From Candidatus Manganitrophus sp. (GTDB lineage: Bacteria > Nitrospirota > Nitrospiria > SBBL01 > Manganitrophaceae), in NCBI GenBank assembly GCA_028865235.1, contig CP114561.1:1074001-1138000 (forward strand): a stretch of 64,000 nucleotides of DNA, written 5' to 3'. The notes under the pieces were generated by a model. It was not told the DNA's origin and did no database searches. It saw only the letters and a list, made by a program, of their open reading frames with translations. Position 1 is the stretch's first letter, and each line of letters begins with the position of its first letter. This document shows positions 10,098 to 17,923 of this stretch, in pieces. Position numbers and translations under genes: made by a program.

Positions 10098-12748
10098 CTA
10101 CGGAAGAGGGTGTAGGTGACGCTCAGGTACGGACGAAGAGTGGCGGTCGGATGCTCCATGCTGGCGAAGGTGCGGTAGCGGTCGGCCCCTTTGGTCGCAT
10201 CAGAGTTGACCAGCAGCCCGAAGTTGCTGCTCGGATTGCTCACCCACTCCCGCACCATCGCGGTGATGTCCCACACTTTGTTCCCCAATGTCTTGTTGAC
10301 CGCCTCGGTATCGTAGGCCGCCGAGATGTCGGCCTGCGCCAGCGGATAATTGCCGTTGCAACAACTGTTCGCCGTCCAAGCATTCGTTCCGTCATAGGTC
10401 CTGCCGGTTGCTCGGGTCAGATCCGGGTTCCGGTTGATGATCTTATGCACGCCGATGTTATAGGTAGCATCGTTGGTGGTATCGCTTTCCACCAGCGCCA
10501 GACTCAACGTCGCGCTCTGGATCACCGCCCCGGCCGGAAGGCTGCTCAATGTAAATTTCATCAGCACCGCATTGGCAATCCGATTCGCAGGCCAGGTGTA
10601 GGTGTTCAGTGTCGGCTCCGCGCTGTTCGCCGAGGTATCCACGTTCAAGAAGGTGTCGGCCGCCGGACTCAGCCTGACTGTCGTCGGGCTCGGGCTGAGC
10701 ACCAGCGTGGTTGCATTGATCGCAGGAGACTGCGCCGAGACATTCCCCGCCGCATCATAAGCCGCGACCCGGTAGCTGTATAATGTCGCCGCCAAGAGAC
10801 CGGTATCCGAGTAGCCGGGGGTCGAAGTCGTTCCGACCTGGACTCCGTTTCGATAAACCCGATAGCCGACCACCCCCACATTATCGGTGGAGGCGCCCCA
10901 GGTCAGGTTGATCTGGACCGCTGAAAGCACAGAAGCCAACAGATTCCCGGGGACGGAGGGGGCCGTTGTATCGGGCAGGGCAACGGTCGTGAAGGTCCCA
11001 TTTCCGGAGGTCGCCAGGTTGCCGGCGGCATCTTTGCTCTTCACTCGATATTGATAGGTGGTGGCGGGATTCAGTCCGGTCAGGATCTGGGAATGCGCCG
11101 TAAGGAGGGTGGAGACGATTACGGTGGAAGCGCCATAGGCCGTGGTGGTCCCGTACTCCACCTGGGTATCGGCCGGCTCATTGGTGCTCCAACTGATCAG
11201 GGCCCCGTTGGCAGTGATACTCCCCGCCACGATTCCCGAGATCACCGGCGCGGTCGTGTCCGGCGGCGGCAGCGTTCTTGTACTCACCGCGGCGCTCTGG
11301 ACCGACAGGTTCCCCGCCGCATCATACGCTGCGACGGTGTAGCTGTAGGCCGTGTCGGCCGCTAAACCGGCATTCGAGTAATTCAGCAAGGTCGTCGTCC
11401 CCACCTGGGTGCCGTTGCGATAGATTCGATAACCGGTGACGCCGACGTTATCGGTGGACGCATTCCAAGAGAGGTTGATCTGACTGGAGGAAGCGGCCGT
11501 CGCCGTCAGGCTCGTCGGCGCCGTCGGCGCCGACGTATCCGCAGTGGATGCTGAATAAGTGATGCTCAAGTACGGCCGAAGGTTTGCGGTCGGATGCTCC
11601 ATGCTGGCGAAGGTGCGGTAGCGGTCGGCCCCTTTGCTCGCATCGGAGTTGACCAGCAGCCCGAAGTTGCTGCTCGGATTGCTCACCCACTCCCGCACCA
11701 TCGCGGTGATGTCCCACACTTTATTTCCCAATGTCTTGTTGATCGCCTCGGTGTCGTAGGCCGCCGAGATGTCGGCCTGCGCCAGCGGATAATTATTATT
11801 ACAGCAGCTGTTCGCCGTCCAGGCATTGGTGCCGTCGTAGGTAGCGCCGGTTGCTCGGGTCAGATCCGGGTTCCGGTTGATCAGCTTGTGCACCGCAACA
11901 TTGTAGGTAGCATCGGACGTGGTATCGCTCTCCACCAGCGCCAGATTCAACGTCGCGCTCTGGATCACCGCTCCGGCCGGAAGGCTGTTTAACGCAAATT
12001 TCATCAGCACCGCATTAGCGATCCGGTTGGCAGGCCAGGTGTAAGTGTTCAGCGTCGTCGAGGTGCTGTTGGCCGAGGTATCCACATTCAAGAAGGTATC
12101 GGCCGCCGGATTCAATCTCACCGTCGCCGGCGTGGAAGAGGGGGCGGAAGGGGCGCGGCGGTGGTAAAGGTGTTGTCCAGCGAAGTTGCGAGATTGCCGG
12201 CGGCATCTCGGCTCAATACCCGGTAGTGATAAAGGGTCGAGGGGAGCAGCCCCGTTAAGGTTTGGCTATGGACTGTGACCAAGGTGGTCACCCGCGTCGT
12301 GGATGAGCCATAAGAAGTCGTTGTGCCGTATTGGACCTGCGTATCGGTCGGCTCGTTGGTTCCCCATGTAATCACCGCGCTGTTGGCGGTCATGCTCCCC
12401 GCGTTGATGCTGGAGAGCACCGGGGCCACCGTATCGGGGGTGGTGATGCTCTTCGTCACTTCGACGGAGAAAGCGCTTTCCTTCCCGGCGGTATTATAGG
12501 CGGTCACAGCAAAAAAATAGGTTTGGTTCGCAAGACCGGTGAGGGTGTGCGATGTCGTCTTACCGACATTGATCGAAGGCCCATATGTCCGTGAAGCTGT
12601 TCCGAAATAAACGCGATAGCCGGCCAGATCGGCCTCGGTGTTCGCGCTCCATGTCAGCGTGGCATCCCCGGCAAAAACGGCCGTGCTAAAAAAGAGAAAA
12701 GAAAATGAAGACACCAAAGATCAGGCCAACTTTCTTAGCATCACTCAC
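10098..12748 (-). CDS. Secreted fibronectin type III protein with two DNRLRE domains (FN3-2)
   Basis: Paralogue of FN3-1. A GTG at 12748 with AGGAGG six bases upstream gives the signal peptide KKVGLIFGVFIFFSLF...TAVFA after removal of one extra T in a T run near 12690. Order: FN3 (ATLTWSANTEADLAGYRVY), FN3, DNRLRE, three FN3 modules, DNRLRE. The first DNRLRE is entered through a frame break near 12150. The last domain ends SVTY at about 10110; the open frame then runs on antisense into the neighbouring gene. One missing base there gives a TAG at 10098-10100, which I take as the true end. DNRLRE domains are cysteine-containing carbohydrate-binding-like modules of extracellular proteins. Preceded by two riboswitches. 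Confidence 0.82.
10113..10678 (-). repeat. DNRLRE-coding direct repeat, copy B
   Basis: About 565 bases nearly identical to 11558-12120, encoding the C-terminal DNRLRE domain of FN3-2. Differences are scattered single bases, such as TACGGAC for TACGGCC. The block 3640-4175 in FN3-1 is a more diverged third copy. Confidence 0.8.
11558..12120 (-). repeat. DNRLRE-coding direct repeat, copy A
   Basis: Internal partner of 10113-10678. Both copies keep long exact stretches around the motifs KGADRYRTFASMEHPTA and NTYTWPANRIANAVLMKF, which points to recent duplication or ongoing gene conversion. Confidence 0.8.
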
Positions 12749-12768
12749 GATGGACCTCCTTTTCCAAA

Positions 12769-12804
12769 TAAAAAAGCCGCCAAATAGAAAATCCTTTGGC
12801 GGCT
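12769..12804 (-). terminator. Intrinsic terminator after RS3, just before the FN3-2 ribosome-binding site
   Basis: AGCCGCCAAA and TTTGGCGGCT arms with a ten-base loop, then a T run on the minus strand. The 5' arm is the 3' side of aptamer RS3. The AGGAGG for FN3-2 begins nine bases after the T run. Confidence 0.8.
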
Positions 12805-12880
12805 CGGCGGACATGGCCTTTCGGCTTTAGTCCCGTTGCTCTGCGTCCCCACCTTTCGATGGGTTTGCTCTGAGCAAAGG
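12793..12880 (-). promoter_or_regulatory. GEMM-I riboswitch aptamer RS3 (proximal to FN3-2)
   Basis: The minus strand reads CAGAGCAAACCCATCGAAAG, GTGGGGACGCAGAG, CAACGGGACTA, a short variable arm, then GTCCGCCGAGCCGCC. The first half is nearly identical to RS1. A occupies the Vc2 G20-equivalent position. The terminator at 12769-12804 overlaps its 3' side, consistent with an ON switch. Confidence 0.8.
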
Positions 12881-12937
12881 TCAGATTGAAACAGGACCGC
12901 TCATTCGCTCATCCCCGCGATCACACGCAATCGCAAA

Positions 12938-12973
12938 TAAAAAAAGCCGCCAACGGGATTCCCTTTGGCGGCT
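12938..12973 (-). terminator. Intrinsic terminator after RS4
   Basis: AGCCGCCAA and TTGGCGGCT arms with a loop of about 11 bases and seven Ts on the minus strand. The 5' arm is shared with aptamer RS4. Confidence 0.8.
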
Positions 12974-13056
12974 CGGCGGGCATGGAAGAGGAGTGTCTCT
13001 TCTTTAGCCCCGTTGCTCTGCGCCCCTCCTTTCGGAAAGTTTGCTCTGAGCAAAGG
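12962..13056 (-). promoter_or_regulatory. GEMM-I riboswitch aptamer RS4 (distal, FN3-2 operon)
   Basis: The minus strand reads CAGAGCAAACTTTCCGAAAG, GAGGGGCGCAGAGCAACGGG, GCTAAAG, then CATGCCCGCCGAGCCGCC. It resembles RS2 more than RS3, while RS3 resembles RS1, so the tandem pair seems to have been duplicated as a unit. GGACGC has become GGGCGC here. A occupies the G20-equivalent position. Confidence 0.78.
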
Positions 13057-13100
13057 ATGAACGAATATTTCAATTGCCTTGTATGCTGATGTTGCCGGAG

Positions 13101-13129
13101 TTTATATCATCCGATTTGTTCACTGTCAA
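13101..13129 (-). promoter_or_regulatory. Consensus sigma-70 promoter for the riboswitch / FN3-2 transcript
   Basis: TTGACA (13124-13129), a 17-base spacer and TATAAA (13101-13106) on the minus strand, about 45 bases upstream of RS4. This is one of the two strongest promoters in the window. Confidence 0.7.
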
Positions 13130-13461
13130 TCGGACACTCACCTTACGTGAGGAGGTGTGTATTCCAGATCACAAGAAATCTTCTCTCGGAGTTTCAGCGA
13201 GTTCATATTTTGCTCGCTTCAAATCATGCGCGTTCACTGAAGGAGAAGCCCAACATCTCTTACTTTCCTTCCACGCGCTTTTCCGTAGCGGCCATGCGCT
13301 CTCATTCGAATCTTCAAGTAAGCGGTCGCGCTTAAGAGCGCCCCGACCGCCTGTTTCGTAGATGCATTTTGGGGCTGTCAAAGGGGTCCGAACTATGGTA
13401 TTATCGGCCTAATAATCAATTGAGGCTTCTTAGGAACGTCAAGAAGGAGATCGATCCAAAA
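13130..13461. other. Intergenic region between the FN3-2 promoter and nfuA
   Basis: About 330 bases between divergent transcription units. It holds a near-palindrome CCTTACGTGAGG at about 13142-13153 just upstream of the FN3-2 -35, which might be an operator, and a poor candidate -10 (TATTAT) near 13399 for nfuA. I see no gene with a ribosome-binding site or recognisable product. Confidence 0.4.
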
Positions 13462-14079
13462 ATGATCCAGATAACCGAGATTGCAAGGAAGAGAATCGCT
13501 GTCCTGAAGCAAGATCAAGAAACCAACCATGGGAAGAAGATCGAAGGACTCCGGCTGGTAGTCAAGTCGATCTCCCCGAGCCCCGAGTATGCCCTTGCCT
13601 TCGTTGAGCAGGGAAAAACTGAGTTGAGCGACACGGTGGTCGAAGTTGATGGAATTAAGTTATTCATGGAATCGCGCCATGCGAACCTTCTCGAAGATGT
13701 GAAGATCGACTTCATCACCGGCCTCCAGCAGACCGGATTTAAGGTCGACAATCCCAAGGTCATCGAATCGAAACCGGCCACGCCGGCGACACCCCCCAAC
13801 CTGGAGAGTCCCCAAGCGAAAGCGGTCCAACAGGTCATCGATACCGAGATCAATCCGGGGGTGGCCGCGCACGGAGGGTATATCACCTTGGTCGATGTGA
13901 AGGAGGAGATCGCCTACATTCGGCTGGGAGGGGGCTGCCAGGGTTGCGGGATGTCCAATGTCACGCTCAAGCAAGGGGTCGTCGTCGCGATCAAGAAAGC
14001 GATTCCCGAAATCAAAGATGTGGTTGATGTCACCGATCATGCCGGCGGGACCAATCCTTATTACACCCCCGGAAAATAA
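13462..14079 (+). CDS. nfuA: NfuA-type iron-sulfur carrier protein
   Basis: Fe-S cluster scaffold or carrier that delivers [4Fe-4S] clusters to apoproteins. The 205-residue protein has an N-terminal degenerate A-type domain (residues 1-95, without the three A-type cysteines) and a C-terminal Nfu domain with C159-QG-C162 in GGGCQGCGMSNVTLKQG. This is the two-domain NfuA layout. The linker (100-115) is rich in proline and alanine. The ATG at 13462, with AAGGAG upstream, is preferred over a start 31 codons earlier because the A-type domain begins there. No isc or suf genes are adjacent. No frameshift. Confidence 0.88.
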   Translation: MIQITEIARKRIAVLKQDQETNHGKKIEGLRLVVKSISPSPEYALAFVEQGKTELSDTVVEVDGIKLFMESRHANLLEDVKIDFITGLQQTGFKVDNPKVIESKPATPATPPNLESPQAKAVQQVIDTEINPGVAAHGGYITLVDVKEEIAYIRLGGGCQGCGMSNVTLKQGVVVAIKKAIPEIKDVVDVTDHAGGTNPYYTPGK

Positions 14080-14220
14080 CGACTCTCCCTGCTCCAGTTC
14101 CAACCCAACGAAAACGAACGGACCGGGTCGGACGGCCCGCTTCGACCAAATCAAGCCGGGGCATCACACAATCAACCATCATCCGTTCCCAAGCTCTCCC
14201 CTCATTTTTCGGAGGGTTCC

Positions 14221-15463
14221 ATGAAACGGCTTCTTCTCCTCCTCCCGAGCACGTCGTATCGCGCGGCCGACTTTCTCATTGCCGCGGAGCGCCTCGGCGT
14301 GGCGGTCGTCGTCGGCTCGAATGAGCGGCAGGCCCTCGAATCGGTCGTCCCCGGAAAAACGATCACCCTCGATTTCGCCGATTTAAAAGGGGCCGCCGAA
14401 AAAGTGGTCGACTTCGCCAAGGATTACCCGATCGACGCCGTTGTGTCGGCCGATGAAGAGTCGATCGTTCTGGCCGCAACGATCTCGGAAGCGCTCTCGC
14501 TCCCCCACAACCCGGTCTCGGCGACCGCCGCCGCAAAGGACAAACATCGCCTCCGTCAGGTCTTAACCGCCGCCTCGCTCCCGACCCCTCCGTTCCAGCT
14601 CTTCTCGACCGACGATCCGCCGGAGGTCCTTTCGCAAAAGGTCTTTTATCCTTGCGTCTTGAAGCCGACCTTTCTCTCCGCCAGCCGCGGCGTGATCCGG
14701 GCGAATCATCCCGATGAGTTTGTCGCCGCTTTTTATTGGTTGAGCCGCATTCTAAAAGAGCCGGAGGTAACGCGCCTCGGCGGCGATGCCGCCAAGCAGA
14801 TTTTGGTCGAGGATTTTATACCGGGAAAAGAGGTCGCGCTGGAAGGACTGCTTCGGGAGGGACATCTTTCGGCCCTGGCGCTCTTCGATAAGCCCGACCC
14901 GCTCGATGGGCCTTTCTTCGAGGAGACGATTTATGTGACCCCCTCGCGCCTCCCCCTCGATACAAGAGGCCATCACCGAATGCACCGGCCGGGCCGCGGC
15001 GGCGCTCGGGTTGAAGGAGGGGCCGATTCATGCCGAGCTTCGGGTCAACGAGAGAGGCCCCTGGATCATCGAATTGGCCGCCCGATCGATCGGCGGGATC
15101 TGCTCCGCGCGCTTCGATTCGGCGTCGGCCTCACCTTGGAAGAGATCATCCTTCGCCATGCCCTCGGCATGCCGATCGAATCACTCGAGCGGGAGCGCCC
15201 CGCCGCCGGGGTGATGATGATCCCGATCCCGGCCGCGGGAACGTTGCTCAATTATCAAGGAGTCGAAGAGGCGAAAAAAAGTGCCGGGGATCGTCGATGT
15301 GAAGATCACGATCCACCGCAAACAGAAGGTAATCCCCCTTCCGGAAGGAAGACGCTACCTCGGCTTTATCTTTGCCCGCGCCCCTCAAGCTGAACAGGTC
15401 GAAGCCGCCCTCCGAGAAGCCCACCGGAAGCTGAAGTTTGAGATTGTTCCGTTCAGCAAGTGA
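14221..15463 (+). CDS. ATP-grasp domain protein (frameshifted)
   Basis: ATP-dependent carboxylate-amine or thiol ligase fold; the substrate is unknown. The N-terminal pre-ATP-grasp part (KRLLLLLPSTSYRAADFL) is followed by the ATP-binding core (YPCVLKPTFLSASRGV, ILVEDFIPGKEVALEG) and the magnesium-binding region WIIELAARSIGG. Three frame breaks, near 14965, 15118 and 15285, each rejoin conserved sequence (IQEAITECTGRAAAALG, ALRFGVGLTLEEI, VPGIVDVKI). About 412 residues when joined. GGAGGGTTCC precedes the ATG. It resembles standalone CarB/PurK-like ATP-grasp proteins often annotated only by domain. It converges on the rhodanese gene. Confidence 0.82.
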
Positions 15464-15539
15464 CAATTAGGAATGTGGAATGAGGAATTAAAAACCTGGG
15501 ACTTTTGACTTTGATTCCTCATTAAACGATTCCTAATTG
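15464..15539. repeat. Nested inverted repeats between convergent genes
   Basis: CAATTAGGAAT (15464-15474) pairs with ATTCCTAATTG (15529-15539). Inside it AATGAGGAAT (15479-15488) pairs with ATTCCTCATT (15514-15523). It may terminate both convergent genes, although it lacks a clean T tract; the rhodanese stop codon lies within the right arm. Confidence 0.6.
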
Positions 15540-15918
15540 ACCGATCCATCTTGCTTCTCCATCGGATACCCCGCTGCTCGCCATGCTTTGATCCCCCCGT
15601 CCATCGACACCACATTCGTATATCCCATCTTCTGCAGGTTGTCGGCCGCCAGGGCCGACCGATACCCTCCCCGCAGTAGACGACGATCTCTGCCTTCTTA
15701 TCGGGGATCAATCCTTCAATATCCCGCTCCAAAATTCCCCGCCCCAGGTGCCTTGCGCCGGCCGCGTGATCCTTCCCCCATTCGTGGTCCTCCCGGACAT
15801 CGATGAAGTGAAACGGCCTTCCCGCCTCCAACCTCCCCTTCACTTCCGCAATCGTGCACTCTTTAATCCGTTTTTTCGCCTCCTCTACCAGCTTGAGAAA
15901 ACCGGGACTGTGCGCCAT
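15533..15918 (-). CDS. Rhodanese-like sulfurtransferase domain protein (frameshifted)
   Basis: Single rhodanese domain of about 128 residues. FHFIDVREDHEWGKDHAAGA is the typical CH2A region, and VVYCGGGYRSALAADNLQKM is the active-site loop with catalytic cysteine, read after correcting a one-base break near 15665. The protein then continues GYTNVVSMDGGIKAWRAAGYP, a standard rhodanese end. AAGGAG precedes the ATG at 15918. Cytoplasmic, with no signal peptide. Its sulfur acceptor is unknown. Confidence 0.85.
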
Positions 15919-15935
15919 GTGTGACTCCTTTAATG

Positions 15936-15961
15936 AAAAAGGGCTCCATCTCTGGAGCCCC
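15936..15961 (-). terminator. Intrinsic terminator of the HEAT-like gene
   Basis: The minus strand reads GGGGCTCCAGAGATGGAGCC followed by C and five Ts, directly downstream of the gene ending at 15989. Confidence 0.85.
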
Positions 15962-15988
15962 TTCATCGTTCAAATTTTTCGATCCAAA

Positions 15989-17772
15989 TTAATGTTTCGC
16001 GGGAGCCGTCGCGACCGCCAAGGTGAAGAGGCCGTTTCCTTCCTGCGTGAGCTTGAATTTCGCCCCGGCGGGAACGACATCGCCAAGATCCCCCGCGAAG
16101 AGATCTTCGATCATCTTCTTCACAAAGTCCTTCCCCATCTGCGCCGCGCCGATTCCGAGCCCTTGCGCCTTCGCCTGCTGAAAGTTCCCGAACTCCAACT
16201 CTTTGCTCCCGCCGAACTCCGCCGGAAGGGCAAAACCGTCAAAGACGATCCGGGCGCTGTTCAACGGCTCGATCAGCGCAATGAGGGCTTTCGCCACCTG
16301 GTCCGCCGGAAGGATCTGCGGTTCCGGCAGGGCGCTCTCCGCTTGCGGGAACTCTCGAAGGGTCTCATGGAGTTTCACCTTCGCATCGTTCATCATCAGA
16401 AGGGGCGCCAAATCCCGGAGCTTCTTGAAAATATCATCGTCCCCCGGCAGCTTCTTCGCCGATTCGATGACTTTGATATGCATCATCGGAAGATCAAACC
16501 GCTCCAACACCGGCCGCTTGCTCTTCTCATCGAGGCGAAGCCAACGGAGTAATCGGGGCTTGAGGCTCGGGATTTCGGGAAAAAGTTTATCGGCCAGTTT
16601 CGCCTGGACGTCGGCATGGAGCCCCTTCCCTTCGAGGAGCTTCTCCATCTCCGCCTCGACCTCCTCGTCGGGGACAAAACCGGAGAGGGCGTCGATCGTC
16701 GTCTTCTGCGCCTCCAGACGGAGCCCGGTGAAATTGACCTTCACCATCTTGATCAGCTCGGCGCGGGTTTCCGGAGTCTTGAAGGTTCCGATCAGCCCGA
16801 CGACGTTCTGCTTTTGAAGCTCGTCCTGGACCCGATACATCAATTCAAAGAGCTTCGCGAGCCTAGCGGCGTTGGTCGGAAGATTACGGATTCCTTCTCT
16901 GGCCTGGTCTTTATCGAGGGCGGTGGTGGAGGGAAGCCGCGTCTGATAGAGATTGAAGAGCGCCTCCCAGACCTCCTCTTCAAGCGGAATTGACTGCTTC
17001 TCCTTTCGGGCCACCTTGGCCCGGGAAGCGAGGGCGATCGCCGCCTCTTTCCGAATGTTCTCACTCGGGCTCTTCAGCCCCACCAGCAAGGCGCGGATGA
17101 CCGCCTCGGTGCTCGGATAACCGACCGCGGGGCCCTCTTTCGGAAGGACCTGGATCAGCGCCCTCATGGTGTGGATGACGGTGTCATCTCCTTTGGAGGA
17201 GACCGCACCGGCCAAGAGGGTCTCGAGGCCCGCCGGCGGATATTTTCCTGGATATACTGCGCGAAGAAGAGCAGGGCTTCCTCGCCCCCTTTCGGGAGCA
17301 TCTCGATGAGAACGGTATTGGTCGCGTTATCGTGAGAGAAGTAGCTCAATGTTTTGTAAAGCTCGATCCAGACCGGATTGTGTCCATCCCCTTCGGCCCG
17401 GAGGCGCGTCACCAGCAGGTCGCGCAGTTTCTCTTCAAAGAGTTTCCGCTCTTCTTTTTTCTTTTCCGTCACCAGCTGGATGATCATGTTTCTTAGAAGG
17501 ATCGCCGTTTCCAGGCGGATCTCTTTCTGGGGAGCCGAGAGGAGGGAGGCAATCGAGCCGATGGTTTCAGGATTGAATGGAAGCCGCTTGAGGAGCCGCA
17601 TTTCGAGTCTCTGAATCCACTGCACCGGCTCTTTTTGTACGATCGGTATCAGGACAGACACGATCTTCGGATCCGGCGCCGTGGTGCTATATACGAGTTT
17701 CTCCACGGTCGATTGCCGCACGGCATCCGGCGTCTTGGCCGGGTCAAGCTTCGCTTCCAAATCTGTCACCAT
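15989..17772 (-). CDS. HEAT-like alpha-helical repeat protein of unknown function (frameshifted)
   Basis: About 593 residues, nearly all predicted helical and rich in charged and leucine residues, with repeat-like segments such as RLETAILLRNMIIQLV and NIRKEAAIALASRAK. I recognise no catalytic motif and no signal peptide, so a cytoplasmic scaffold is likely. One frame break near 17225 joins NIRRRA to GLETLLAGAVSSKGDDTVIH. The ATG at 17772 has AGGGGGA upstream; an in-frame ATG 20 codons earlier is possible. The C-terminal ~80 residues (FGNFQQAKAQGLGIGAAQMG...) look like a separate small domain. It lies downstream of uvrA, beyond a terminator. Confidence 0.7.
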
Positions 17773-17862
17773 CCGATCCCCCTGTAGAATGTTCTGATTT
17801 AAAAAAGGTTGCAATTGTCCTTTATAACCCATCTCCGGGTCTGAATTCAAGAAATTCTTGAC

Positions 17863-17895
17863 AAAAAAAGAGGGCACGGCGCCGCCGTGCCCCTC
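17863..17895 (-). terminator. Intrinsic terminator after uvrA
   Basis: GC-rich hairpin with arms AGAGG-GCACGGC and GCCGTGC-CCTCT followed by seven Ts on the minus strand. Confidence 0.85.
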
Positions 17896-17923
17896 TTTCC
17901 CTCTCTGATTCTTCACCGATATT

